Source of the DNA: Lachnospiraceae bacterium
Lineage (GTDB): Bacteria > Bacillota > Clostridia > Lachnospirales > Lachnospiraceae
DNA: 62,069 nucleotides
Reading direction: 5' to 3'
Assembly: GCA_017469405.1 (NCBI GenBank)
Contig: JAFUGL010000017.1
Coordinates: 1-62,069 of the forward strand
Positions within the stretch are counted from its first letter, which is position 1; each line of letters opens with the position of its first letter. The translations under genes were made by a program, and so were the position numbers. The notes under the pieces are model-generated. The model made no database searches, was not told where the DNA came from, and saw only the letters and a program-made list of their open reading frames with translations. This document shows positions 9,346-17,588 of the stretch, one piece after another.

Positions 9346-9374
9346 TACTCATACCTCTCCAAATTCACCCTCAT
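9346..9374. repeat. 29-bp direct repeat, distal copy (relic of WYL gene end)
   Basis: Identical to 10098-10126. In the minus-strand reading it spells the last nine codons of the WYL gene, MRVNLERYE, and is followed by an in-frame TAA. It is therefore a displaced copy of the WYL gene 3' end. Confidence 0.85.
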
Positions 9375-9433
9375 ATTGTATATTCATATAAATTATTCTT
9401 TATATTTTTATATTATCTTTAATTTCCTTGCAT

Positions 9434-9540
9434 TTTTATTCTAATATGTTATTATAATATTAAGAACAGCTATATCTGATTACGTTTCGGACGTATCCTG
9501 AAGGTAACCACATTTATCAGGGATCAGTTGGCTGTTCTTT
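9434..9540 (+). ncRNA. Candidate structured small RNA beside the nuclease gene
   Basis: AAGAACAGC (9462-9470) pairs with GCTGTTCTT (9531-9539). Inside, TACGT-TTCGG-ACGTA (9481-9495) and ATCCTGA ... TCAGGGAT (9496-9525) can form two more hairpins, giving a three-way junction of about 78 nt. On the plus strand TTGCAT (9428-9433), a 19-nt spacer and TATAAT (9453-9458) lie just upstream, and a T-rich tract follows the closing stem. The right arm overlaps the stop codon of the convergent nuclease gene. It could instead be a branched terminator; the strand is not certain. Confidence 0.4.
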
Positions 9541-10033
9541 ATTTTTCCGCTTTATTTATATATGCAGTAACAATATAATTCTTCTTACGCTTTGAGGAAT
9601 TGACGGTTTCAATAACATAATAAGTACCATCTATTCTTTTACTTATTTTTATCATTGGTGATGCTTCTCCATTTTCATCAAGATAACCCGTTGTTGTTAT
9701 TCCCTCATACACAATATCATCATAATTTGATATGACATATCCCATTCTTGCTATATCTTCAATGTTTTTCATAGACGTATCTTGCTTTCCTTCTTTTCCA
9801 TGTCTGTTAATTATATGTTTAATGGCATTTATATCTAAAACAACTCTGCTACCCTCTACATCTTTACCTGTCAATTCCTTAATTCTTTTAGCTGCTTTAT
9901 CAGATAAAAAGGCAACTGTTATAAAATTCATTCTATCATTTCCATTTATAACATCCTCTATAAAGTCTTTTACATCATTATCCATTGAATTATTATACTC
10001 TTCCATAATCAATAATTGCTCTGATGTATGCAT
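9539..10033 (-). CDS. BECR-fold (PBECR3-like) nuclease domain protein
   Basis: 164 residues. The segment VVLDINAIKHIINRHGKEGKQD followed by IARMGYVISNYDDI resembles the phage-Barnase-EndoU-ColicinE5/D-RelE-like nuclease families, in which H-x(3)-RHG is the core motif, and YYVIETVNSSKRKKNYIVTAY supplies the final strands. In known proteins this domain is usually the toxic tip of phage or polymorphic-toxin proteins; here it is almost free-standing. No obvious immunity gene follows. It lies within a 752-bp unit bounded by a 29-bp direct repeat. The assignment to the exact PBECR subfamily is tentative. Confidence 0.6.
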   Translation of the reverse strand: MHTSEQLLIMEEYNNSMDNDVKDFIEDVINGNDRMNFITVAFLSDKAAKRIKELTGKDVEGSRVVLDINAIKHIINRHGKEGKQDTSMKNIEDIARMGYVISNYDDIVYEGITTTGYLDENGEASPMIKISKRIDGTYYVIETVNSSKRKKNYIVTAYINKAEK

Positions 10034-10096
10034 AATACCCTCCTTTATATCTTACATACTTTATTTTTCACATAGTACCATTTATATTTTCCTCCC

Positions 10097-11083
10097 CTAC
10101 TCATACCTCTCCAAATTCACCCTCATAAGCTCCTTCGCTCTCTCCCTCACACTTTCCGGTCCTTCAATAACAACCTTTCCACCAAGTGCAATCACCCAGC
10201 ATATAAATTGGTCGCTTACCACTACGTCCACCTTCACGCGGAATTTTTCCTTGTCTGCCTTTTGGAGCTTGGTTTCCTTGCCAAATTGGTCGATGATAAC
10301 ATTTGCCATTTCATTTTGACAAAGGAGAGTTACACGTTCTTCGGTTCCTCCAACCATACGGAAATGTTTTTTGGTATATGAGTCGATGCCCTTTTCCTTA
10401 AACTCCTTGGAACCTAAACGCTTTTCCATAAGCTCCTCTGTGTTCATCATTTTGTCGACACGGTAATGACGGATTTCGTTAATGCTAGTATCAAATCCTA
10501 CCAGATAGTAATTCTCTGAATCCCAACAGAGTGCCCACGGACTTACATCATAGTACTCACCATCGTGGTGAAATTCCATCTCGCCTTTCGTATTCCAACT
10601 GAAATAGCGGAATTTGATTCGGTGGTTGTTTGCAATGGCATATTGGATAGCATCGACTGTGTAAAATATACTTTCATTCATGTTCTTAACACGGTCGGAT
10701 ACGATTACTTCTCTGTCAAGAAGCTTCGCCTCGTGAACACTTACCATTTTCTCTAATTTTTTAATTAATTGTTTGGATTTTCTTATTGTTATGAATTTGG
10801 ATGATGCTATCGCATCAATGATTAAACGCAGTTCTGCCGGCTCGAATTCTCTCTTGCCAAGGTGGTAAAATGTTTTGTAACCTTCATGCTCCTTGATTAT
10901 CTCTATACCATAATCATTGAGCGCAGCTATATCGGCATAAAGTGTTTTTCGATTCGCCTCTATGTCGTACTTTGCAAGTTCTTCCTGTATCTCCGGAAGA
11001 GTCAGTCTATGTTCATCATCTGTTTTTTCCTGCATTATCTTAGCCAGATAAAACAGCTTTAGCTTTTGATTTTTGTATTTCAT
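10097..11083 (-). CDS. WYL-domain transcriptional regulator
   Basis: 328 residues from ATG 11083; the open frame extends upstream to 11164 but into the promoter region, so the shorter start is chosen. N-terminal winged helix (LTLPEIQEELAKYDIEANRKTLYADIAALNDYGI) is followed by a WYL domain (RIKFRYFSW ... VSPWALCWDSENYYLVGFD) and a WCX-like end. Such proteins bind DNA and sense nucleic acid or nucleotide ligands; BrxR/CapW relatives control defence genes. Its last 29 bases are duplicated 752 bp downstream. A 7-bp inverted repeat spans its own -10 box, which suggests autoregulation. Confidence 0.88.
   Translation of the reverse strand: MKYKNQKLKLFYLAKIMQEKTDDEHRLTLPEIQEELAKYDIEANRKTLYADIAALNDYGIEIIKEHEGYKTFYHLGKREFEPAELRLIIDAIASSKFITIRKSKQLIKKLEKMVSVHEAKLLDREVIVSDRVKNMNESIFYTVDAIQYAIANNHRIKFRYFSWNTKGEMEFHHDGEYYDVSPWALCWDSENYYLVGFDTSINEIRHYRVDKMMNTEELMEKRLGSKEFKEKGIDSYTKKHFRMVGGTEERVTLLCQNEMANVIIDQFGKETKLQKADKEKFRVKVDVVVSDQFICWVIALGGKVVIEGPESVRERAKELMRVNLERYE
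10098..10126. repeat. 29-bp direct repeat, WYL-gene copy
   Basis: The 3' end of the WYL gene from the ATG of MRVNLERYE into the stop codon, identical base for base to 9346-9374. The 752-bp period encloses the nuclease gene and the structured RNA. Confidence 0.9.
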
Positions 11084-11123
11084 ATGTAATCCCCTGTATA
11101 TTTCTCTACTATGACAAAATTTA

Positions 11124-11156
11124 CACCCTGCGTGTATATTATAACATAACAGGGTG
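11124..11156 (-). promoter_or_regulatory. WYL gene promoter with overlapping operator
   Basis: Minus-strand TATAAT (11143-11138) has a weak TTTTGT -35 at 17 nt. The -10 is bracketed by the inverted repeat CACCCTG (11124-11130) / CAGGGTG (11150-11156). The layout fits repression by the WYL protein itself. Confidence 0.55.
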
Positions 11157-11256
11157 GGAAACAAAAGGGACTTTTATATATTTAGAACAAGTTTTATATT
11201 TATACTAACTCGCATTATCTATCGCTTTATCTATTCACATAACTTTATCAATTTTA

Positions 11257-11871
11257 TTACCCGGCTATCACTTTCACAAGTGCAGGCTGTTCCGGCTTTC
11301 CATATGCCTGATATATGTATATATTGTTTATATCACTGCTTCTATCCGCAAATGCCGGAAATAAAAATCCAAATTCCGGCTCACCCGGTTCATACTCGCC
11401 CTCAAGTGGTGCTATAGCACATATGATGAAATCATACACTTCTTCCGATCCCTCAAGCCAGGATTTGTCCTTTGCCTTTACCGGCACATCATAGGAACCA
11501 TAAAATAAAAAGATACAATACTCACCTGCTGCCCTATAGTTTTCTCCGATTATTTCATATAACGTAGCAAGCATGGCATCATCCTTTAATCCATTTGCCT
11601 TTAATGTCATAAGAAGCGGCCACAGACTTTCCTTTTTATTGCTTCCAAATTTGTAGTCCTTTAAACTTTCATTTGTTTCTGAAAATATGACCGTCTTTGC
11701 CATATCAAGCTTTTGCTTTGTCTCTGTCGCACCAAGCTTGCCAAAATGGATGTTGAAAGTTCCGTTGTCAAATCCTTCTTCATCCATATAGGCACCAGCA
11801 ACCCTTGAAAAACAGTTTCTAGATGGTGTCATACGTCGTGTGAGTTCTAACATATCATCGCGGTTTATCAT
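11257..11871 (-). CDS. DUF4317 family protein, short form
   Basis: 204 residues. Family-like segments are NYRAAGEYCIFLFYGSYDVP, GSEEVYDFIICAIAP and GFLFPAFADRSSDINNIYIY. Usual DUF4317 proteins of Clostridia are, from memory, nearer 350-400 residues, so the C-terminal third seems missing. Function of the family is unknown; there is no signal peptide or membrane segment. ATG 11871 follows the DUF1653 stop by 13 nt with a GAGGA ribosome site, so it is the last gene of the DUF6088 operon. Confidence 0.7.
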   Translation of the reverse strand: MINRDDMLELTRRMTPSRNCFSRVAGAYMDEEGFDNGTFNIHFGKLGATETKQKLDMAKTVIFSETNESLKDYKFGSNKKESLWPLLMTLKANGLKDDAMLATLYEIIGENYRAAGEYCIFLFYGSYDVPVKAKDKSWLEGSEEVYDFIICAIAPLEGEYEPGEPEFGFLFPAFADRSSDINNIYIYQAYGKPEQPALVKVIAG

Positions 11872-11884
11872 GTATTTTCGTCCT

Positions 11885-12157
11885 CTACCCCTTCCTTAAT
11901 TCAAATCTCCACTTCTGTTTGATTTCAGGGTATTTAACTCTGTCAACTTCGCTCATAAACATCTCGTAAGGTCTTGCATATATCCCAAAATTATCATAGA
12001 GTGCCTGATATATCATCATAGGCTCCTTGGTTTCGGTATGCTCTGCAACTCCGATTATTCTATATAAGTATTTGTTGGCATTACGTTCTTCATCGCTTAA
12101 GGTTTCCCTTTTAAAATGTTGAACGATATCGCCTGGGTTGAATTTTCTTTCTTCCAT
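11885..12157 (-). CDS. DUF1653 domain protein
   Basis: 90 residues from ATG 12157 (MEERKFNPGDIVQHFKRE); earlier in-frame starts lie inside the ASCH gene and lack a ribosome site, while GAGGGTAAAAA precedes 12157. The core YLYRIIGVAEHTET ... MIYQALYDNFGIYARP ... FMSEVDRVKYPE is the DUF1653 signature, a small beta-rich domain of unknown role. It follows the ASCH gene by 16 nt in the same operon. Confidence 0.85.
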   Translation of the reverse strand: MEERKFNPGDIVQHFKRETLSDEERNANKYLYRIIGVAEHTETKEPMMIYQALYDNFGIYARPYEMFMSEVDRVKYPEIKQKWRFELRKG

Positions 12158-12173
12158 TAGATTTTTACCCTCT

Positions 12174-12554
12174 CTACGCTTCACTATACAAATATCTATA
12201 TGACTGTGGTGCATAATCAACACCGTAATCACTTAAACTTTTTGCCTCTTCATACTCAATAATATTCTTTAACCTATACGCATAAGCATATTTTTTTTCT
12301 TTATAATACTCCTCGTAAAAATCATATGAAATTCCTGAATAATTTTTAGTTATATTCCAAACCTTCATTTTTTCATCTTCAATTATCTCTTCTATTTCCG
12401 CTTCTCCAACAACTTTCTTTTCCGGAGCTGTAGAATAAATTATTATTTTATTTACATCACTCCTACAACGAAATTTTCTGTATTCATATTTCTTCTTTCC
12501 ATTAAGAATTTCTTTTACATATTTAGGATTAATTGATAATAACATTTGACACAT
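12174..12554 (-). CDS. ASCH domain protein
   Basis: 126 residues. LLSINPKYVKEILNGKKKYEYRK at 5-27 is the typical ASCH/PUA-like opening (Ixx.fa..IlsG.K..E.R), followed by IIIYSTAPEKKVVGEAEIEEI. ASCH domains are thought to bind RNA; some degrade or modify nucleotides. The ATG lies 26 nt inside the end of the GNAT gene with GGAGGGTGA upstream, so the two are translationally coupled and probably act together. Confidence 0.8.
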   Translation of the reverse strand: MCQMLLSINPKYVKEILNGKKKYEYRKFRCRSDVNKIIIYSTAPEKKVVGEAEIEEIIEDEKMKVWNITKNYSGISYDFYEEYYKEKKYAYAYRLKNIIEYEEAKSLSDYGVDYAPQSYRYLYSEA

Positions 12555-13629
12555 CTACATCACCCTCCATAAGAATTGATTTAAATTGTTCTTCTGTTAA
12601 ATGTACAGATGTAGGATATTGGTTACTCATTCTAGTCCAATAACCATTTCTTTCAAGCCAATCAAGATTTACATTATGACCTGCACCAAAATATCCATAA
12701 TATAATAATTCAATTACTGTAACATTATAATAATCATTATACTTCTTTTTTAATTCAATTTCATCAAAAACTGATTTATTTCCTATTTGTTCTATTAATT
12801 CATCAAATGGAATTATTATTTTTCCATTTCTTTTAGGTTGCATTATTCCTGTCACTACAGCATATGATGTTATGCATGAACGGTATTTTTTACCGGGATT
12901 ATTATTCTCATCTATTCTATAAATAAGAACCGGCTCACCTATTTTATAATCAATATTAGGAGCTTTCCCAATATATATTTTACTTAAGCCATTTCTGACA
13001 CTATTACCAACTTTCAAATCGAGATTTGTTTTATTTTTAAGATCAGAATATGCAAACATGTTATCATGATAATTTGCATTTATTAAAATATAGCCTGAAA
13101 AGTCAAATCCACTTTTTATAAACGGAAACGAGCAATACGGATTATTATAATTAATATCACGTCTATCTTTAATATAAACATTTTCTCCATTTAGGTTTTT
13201 CCCCACATTAAAGAATCCAAATTTTTCAAGTTCAGTTATAAGACCTTTATGCTTTTCAAACACAGTAACATATATTTCATTAATCTTTGATTTTTGCCAA
13301 TACCAAAGCATTAATCCTATAGCGCCTTCTCCATATCTCTGTCCTCTATGCCTTTCTGATATTTTTATTGTACTTACCTTTATTCTGCATGCTTTTTCCA
13401 AGTTATTGTTAAGTAACTTAATCTCCTCATCTTCCTTTTTTAATGCAATAAATGCGGCTATACCTTCTTCATCCTCAAAAACCAGTGCAGTGCGATCAGC
13501 CTTTGCCTTAAACCATTCGGAAAAACCTGTACTATTATCATTTCCGGGATAATCTTTCTTTAAAGAGTCAAAAAATGGATCTAATATATCAATATCTGCA
13601 AATTTCTTAAATACAAATTTTCCAGCCAT
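12529..13629 (-). CDS. GNAT acetyltransferase with C-terminal PUA-like region
   Basis: 366 residues from ATG 13629 (MAGKFVFKKF), which has an AGGA ribosome site. The first half is a GNAT fold: KVSTIKISERHRGQRYGEGAIGLML contains the acetyl-CoA loop (R/Q-x-x-G-x-G/A type, here RGQRYGEGA) and YVTVFEKHKGLITELEKFGF is the final strand-helix. The second half (YILINANYHDNMF ... YRSCITSYAVVTGI ... PFDELIEQIG) is beta-rich and looks ASCH/PUA-like. Such GNAT plus RNA-binding fusions next to an AbiEi-like gene suggest a toxin-type acetyltransferase acting on RNA or aminoacyl-tRNA; this is inference. Confidence 0.72.
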   Translation of the reverse strand: MAGKFVFKKFADIDILDPFFDSLKKDYPGNDNSTGFSEWFKAKADRTALVFEDEEGIAAFIALKKEDEEIKLLNNNLEKACRIKVSTIKISERHRGQRYGEGAIGLMLWYWQKSKINEIYVTVFEKHKGLITELEKFGFFNVGKNLNGENVYIKDRRDINYNNPYCSFPFIKSGFDFSGYILINANYHDNMFAYSDLKNKTNLDLKVGNSVRNGLSKIYIGKAPNIDYKIGEPVLIYRIDENNNPGKKYRSCITSYAVVTGIMQPKRNGKIIIPFDELIEQIGNKSVFDEIELKKKYNDYYNVTVIELLYYGYFGAGHNVNLDWLERNGYWTRMSNQYPTSVHLTEEQFKSILMEGDVDVSNVIIN

Positions 13630-13652
13630 TGTATTCCTACCCCTTTCTATCT

Positions 13653-14276
13653 TCATGCAAATACATAATCCAACTTCAATTCATAATAATATTTGAATAT
13701 GCTTACAGGATATTTTCTGATGTATTTATCAACATCAACCCTTTTTATCTTGTGTAAATTAATATATTCTGCAAATTTTTCTTTTGCCTCTTCATATGTA
13801 TAATCAAGGCAATTATCAAGATTTTTAAGTAGATCCAGCATCTGTAAAACATATACATTTTCTGCATTAATCTTAACAATTGGTTTTCTGACATAAAACC
13901 TCCTTTCCCCTATATTTACCTCTCTTGGTGAGGAATTTGTATTATTACTTACTATTTCCACGACCATAGGAACCTGCGTCGTTAAACCCAATTGATTTGC
14001 AAATGTATTACCTGCATAATAACCATCTATATTATCGCCTTTTGATATATAGCGATATTTTGCCACTGTATCTGCACTCGGTCCAACATAAGTTCCTAAT
14101 GCAGTTTTTTTAGGCATATAATAGACGCCTGTTTCATATTTCATAATTTGCCCATAATTCATCAACCTTTTTAACTGTTGATTAGCTGCAGGCTTTGAAA
14201 TACCTTCAACCAATATATCTGAAAAAAAGATAGGTTCACCTTCTTTATAATTCTTTATAATATAATCATATATCAT
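13653..14276 (-). CDS. DUF6088 / AbiEi-like winged-helix protein
   Basis: 207 residues. The N-terminal winged helix (FFSDILVEGISKPAANQQLKRLMNYGQIMKYETGVYYMP) and the middle segment ISKGDNIDGYYAGNTFANQLGLTTQVP match DUF6088, relatives of AbiEi antitoxins. First gene of a five-gene operon; the GNAT start is 23 nt beyond its stop. As in other TA operons the DNA-binding antitoxin comes first and would repress the operon and neutralise a downstream toxin, here possibly the GNAT protein. ATG 14276 has an AAGGCGGT ribosome site. Confidence 0.78.
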   Translation of the reverse strand: MIYDYIIKNYKEGEPIFFSDILVEGISKPAANQQLKRLMNYGQIMKYETGVYYMPKKTALGTYVGPSADTVAKYRYISKGDNIDGYYAGNTFANQLGLTTQVPMVVEIVSNNTNSSPREVNIGERRFYVRKPIVKINAENVYVLQMLDLLKNLDNCLDYTYEEAKEKFAEYINLHKIKRVDVDKYIRKYPVSIFKYYYELKLDYVFA

Positions 14277-14322
14277 ATCAATACCGCCTTAATAATTTAG
14301 ATAAATTCTTTCTATTTTATTA

Positions 14323-14350
14323 ATTATACTATACATTTTATATTTGTCAA
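14323..14350 (-). promoter_or_regulatory. Consensus sigma-A promoter of the DUF6088 operon
   Basis: Minus strand TTGACA (14350-14345), 16-nt spacer, TATAAT (14328-14323). Both hexamers are perfect consensus, about 47 nt before the DUF6088 start; an inherently strong promoter that would need repression. Confidence 0.8.
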
Positions 14351-14407
14351 TTGCTTATATATTTTTATATAATTCTCTCACTTTTTCTACATTAGTATTC
14401 TTTTTCA

Positions 14408-14448
14408 TTAAAAAAGCTATGCTCGTTGCATCTCCAACAAGCATAGCT
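14408..14448 (-). terminator. Terminator after the Dlt-like cassette
   Basis: 9-bp stem AGCTATGCT / AGCATAGCT (14440-14448 with 14415-14423) plus an inner GTTG/CAAC pairing, then a T run (14414-14408) on the minus strand, 33 nt past the SGNH gene. Confidence 0.85.
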
Positions 14449-14480
14449 GACTTTCAAAACATTTTAAAATTTTTATCCTC

Positions 14481-15425
14481 CTACCGATCCTTCAAATTAT
14501 TCTTATAAATACTGTAAGCTGTATTCCACAACTTATATCTTTCATCTTCTCTATGATCGGTCAAAAGGCCGGTCTCCTCCAGATAACTTCCAAGGTAATC
14601 CGATACCTTTCTTGCGCCCCAGTAATTCAAATGATTTCCTCTGTCCTTGGTTTCAGTTGCCCAGTCTATCTCAAGGTCATGGTCGATATTGAAATCGATA
14701 AAATCCACATTCTTTTCAGCAGCATATTCTTTAACCATATTGTACTTAGAACGGCTCCAGCTCTTTTGACTGGGAACAGCCAGTAAAACAAGCTTTATGT
14801 CATTTTCTTCACACATTTTTATCATATCATCAAAACACTCACGATTTTCCGGAAGTATCGAAGCCTCCGTCTCATCATTTATATCCATATAATTAAGCGG
14901 ATCCTTCTTTGAAGGCTTAATGCCTGTTATATAGATATAACCCTTGTTCACGTTAAGCCAGCTGTTTTTACTTTTCGTAAAATATTTTTTCCAATTGCTA
15001 TGATACTTAACTATCGGGACATAATTTTCTATTCTGTAAGCTATCTTCTTATAAAAAGGAAGCTTGTCAGGATCCCTAAACATGATATTTGCCTCGATAA
15101 ATACCACCTTAGGATGCTGGCTTTCAATTGCAACTTCCAGATAATCATATGCATAAGGCATTATCTGTGCAGGCTGCGCGCAGTCGTAACTGGTATAGCC
15201 GTAGTTGTTCCATATTTCCATCGGAGAAATCGAAGAGTAAACCAGACTGTCTCCTAAAAAAATCGCATCTACCGAATCCTCCTCTTCTGCCACAATTTCA
15301 TAAGCAGAAGTTTTATATAATCCGTATTTTTTTACCTTGTCAAGAGGGAGCAAAATAACAGATATGCCTTCAACCAGCATACACAAAATCAACACAAAAA
15401 CTATACCTTTAAGTGCTTTTTTCAT
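14481..15425 (-). CDS. DltD/AlgX-like SGNH-fold cell-surface protein
   Basis: 314 residues from ATG 15425 (MKKALKGIVFVLILCMLVEG), with AGGAGG 6 nt upstream. One N-terminal membrane anchor, then an extracellular SGNH-hydrolase-like domain: block I FLGDSLVYSS with the presumed Ser, and block V NHLNYWGA with the His. In DltD and AlgX-type proteins this domain works with an MBOAT to move an acyl or aminoacyl group onto an extracellular polymer. Last gene of the cassette, 125 nt after the MBOAT stop. Confidence 0.8.
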   Translation of the reverse strand: MKKALKGIVFVLILCMLVEGISVILLPLDKVKKYGLYKTSAYEIVAEEEDSVDAIFLGDSLVYSSISPMEIWNNYGYTSYDCAQPAQIMPYAYDYLEVAIESQHPKVVFIEANIMFRDPDKLPFYKKIAYRIENYVPIVKYHSNWKKYFTKSKNSWLNVNKGYIYITGIKPSKKDPLNYMDINDETEASILPENRECFDDMIKMCEENDIKLVLLAVPSQKSWSRSKYNMVKEYAAEKNVDFIDFNIDHDLEIDWATETKDRGNHLNYWGARKVSDYLGSYLEETGLLTDHREDERYKLWNTAYSIYKNNLKDR

Positions 15426-15549
15426 ACTCTCCCTCCTTTCATAAGCTCTCAATCTATCTATTGAAAAACAAAAATAATTTCAATCCTAAAACTCTGTCCT
15501 ATAGCTCATATTTCATCTTGTTATTTGTATGAAATCCTATCTCCATACC

Positions 15550-17130
15550 CTAAAAATCCGCATATATCGGGTCAACCGGTACATAGCCCTGACCATACGC
15601 TCCAAATATAAGAATCAAAAGTATCAATCCATAATATATCGCCCATCTGATCCATATATTTTTCTTACTTATATTATCCCTTACATCAACACCCTTTTCT
15701 CTCACAATACTCATGGCAAACATTCCAACCATTCCTATCATCAGCACGACGTAATCACGGATATCCATGCCAAATGTCATAAGCTCACCCATCCTAAATG
15801 ATGCTGCATTAAACATCCTTCCAAGCATGGCAAATGCCACGGTAAGCGAAGGTGCTCTGAAAAATAACTCACCGATAAATACCAGTATTGTTGTCTTGAC
15901 CGACTGAAAAATACGATAGCCTTTTTTCTTCCTGTCTATACCTGCTTTTTCACACACTTTTGCAACAGACGGTTCGAAGATATTGCCCATAAGTATCATG
16001 AAGAAATGATATAATCCAAAGACTATATAATGCCAGCCCGCGCCATGCCATAGTCCGTTGAGCAGCCACACACAAAGTAAGGCTACTGAACCGCTTACAA
16101 GTGGTCCGTAATGATTTCCAAGTTTCTTTTTTGCCTTACCGGTAAGACTTTTCATACTCTTTGAAAGTGATACCGGATAGAATATGTAATCTTTGAACCA
16201 GAGTCCAAGGCTTATGTGCCATCTGGTCCAGAAGTCCGAGACATTTTTTGCAAAGAAAGGCTGCCTGAAGTTCTCCGGAACCTTTACTCCAAACATTTCC
16301 CCGATACCGATAACTATGTCTATAGTTCCCGAAAATTCCATATAAAGCATAATGGTATATGCCGCTATCCCGATAAATACCGTAAGTCCATTGTAACTGT
16401 TAAAATCTTCAAATACCGACTTAACAATTATATTTAACCTGTCCGCTATGATGAGTTTCTTGGCAAAACCGTAAAGTATCCTCTGATATCCCCATGTAAA
16501 GCTTTCAAATGTAACCTTGTTGCCGGCATAGAGTGACTCTGACGTATCCTGATATCTTGCAATCGGGCCCTCCAAAAGCTGTGGAAAAAATGCCAGATAA
16601 AGTGCAACTCTTAATATATTTTTGTCCGCTTCTATCTTGCCGTAATAGATATCAAGCACATATGAAAGCGCCTCCAGGGTATAAAATGATATACCAATCG
16701 GTGCTATATGCTTAACTATGGTTATCTGATGTCCGACCTTAAAGTAGTCCATCAAAAGGTTTAGGTTTACAGCAAAGAAGTTAAAGTACTTGAACATAAA
16801 TAAAAATGTAACATTAAATATTATGCATATAACAAGCACAAATTTTTTCTTCTTTTTATAGCTTTCCTTTACCGCCTTTTTTTCTTCTTTTTCTACCGTC
16901 TTGAGAACTTCTTTTTTCTTTTCCTCAATCTTTTGCATGCCAATTCCCGACAGATATATCGATACTATAGAAAGAATCAGATAAAGGATCAGCCACTTAC
17001 TGATAAACGCAAAGAAAAGAAGACTGATTGCAAGTAATACCAATGCCCTCAGCTTCTTTGGAAATAAATTATAAATAATAACAACCAACGGTACAAACAC
17101 AAATGCAAATACCGGATTAAAAAATGACAT
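15550..17130 (-). CDS. MBOAT-family O-acyltransferase (DltB/AlgI-like)
   Basis: 526-residue polytopic membrane protein. Conserved MBOAT blocks are present: FFPQLLEGPI (181-190), FWTRWHISLGLWFKDYIFYP (300-319) with H305, and LLNGLWHGAGWHY (356-368) with the near-invariant H362. A charged insertion rich in Lys and Glu (66-96) sits in an early cytoplasmic loop. MBOATs of this type receive an acyl group from a carrier protein in the cytoplasm and pass it across the membrane. The neighbouring carrier protein and ligase suggest an aminoacyl donor; the acceptor polymer is unknown. Confidence 0.88.
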   Translation of the reverse strand: MSFFNPVFAFVFVPLVVIIYNLFPKKLRALVLLAISLLFFAFISKWLILYLILSIVSIYLSGIGMQKIEEKKKEVLKTVEKEEKKAVKESYKKKKKFVLVICIIFNVTFLFMFKYFNFFAVNLNLLMDYFKVGHQITIVKHIAPIGISFYTLEALSYVLDIYYGKIEADKNILRVALYLAFFPQLLEGPIARYQDTSESLYAGNKVTFESFTWGYQRILYGFAKKLIIADRLNIIVKSVFEDFNSYNGLTVFIGIAAYTIMLYMEFSGTIDIVIGIGEMFGVKVPENFRQPFFAKNVSDFWTRWHISLGLWFKDYIFYPVSLSKSMKSLTGKAKKKLGNHYGPLVSGSVALLCVWLLNGLWHGAGWHYIVFGLYHFFMILMGNIFEPSVAKVCEKAGIDRKKKGYRIFQSVKTTILVFIGELFFRAPSLTVAFAMLGRMFNAASFRMGELMTFGMDIRDYVVLMIGMVGMFAMSIVREKGVDVRDNISKKNIWIRWAIYYGLILLILIFGAYGQGYVPVDPIYADF

Positions 17131-17211
17131 ATAAATCCCCGCTCAATCATCTTAAGTAATCTCATCATTTAAGCATTTTTTTAATATGCAAATCTGATGA
17201 ATCCATATATT

Positions 17212-17442
17212 TTAGTCTTCTTCCTGAAGTCTTTCGATTAACTCCCAGATTTTTGCTGCTGAATTGAAATTTGCAGGTATAATCTCAACAGTTGGTATCT
17301 CAACATCAAATGCATCCTCAATTTCTGAAATGAGTGATAATATTGTAAGTGAATCAAGATATCTTCCGTCTACAAGATCATCCACTGTTTCATAGTCTAC
17401 ATCCGGTTGTAAATCTTCTAAAATTTCAATTAATTCTTCCAT
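17212..17442 (-). CDS. Acyl/aminoacyl carrier protein (DltC-like)
   Basis: 76 residues, strongly acidic four-helix carrier. The phosphopantetheine site is YLDSLTIL with Ser31. The following IEDAFDVEIPTVEIIPANFNS matches the DltC pattern more than fatty-acid ACP. It would carry the residue activated by the neighbouring ligase to the MBOAT. Between the decarboxylase and MBOAT genes, same strand. ATG 17442 has an AAGGAGAGAAAA ribosome site. Confidence 0.85.
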   Translation of the reverse strand: MEELIEILEDLQPDVDYETVDDLVDGRYLDSLTILSLISEIEDAFDVEIPTVEIIPANFNSAAKIWELIERLQEED

Positions 17443-17588
17443 TCTTTTTCTCTCCTTTTTTATTTTTTATGATTATTTCTTGTGTATTTTCTCAAGTTTG
17501 GCTATAAATTAAGACCTTTTCCCCTTTTCTGTTAGTCACCATCATATTAAGAACATCCTACGAGATGTTCTCGACATATTACTACACA

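Noticed and set aside
9462..9540. Type III (ToxN-like) antitoxin RNA repeats
   Set aside because: Those lie upstream of the toxin as tandem ~36-nt repeats. Here there is one branched fold at the 3' end, convergent, and the protein is not ToxN-like.
9346..10126. Insertion sequence
   Set aside because: No transposase, no terminal inverted repeats and a 29-bp repeat far longer than usual target duplications.
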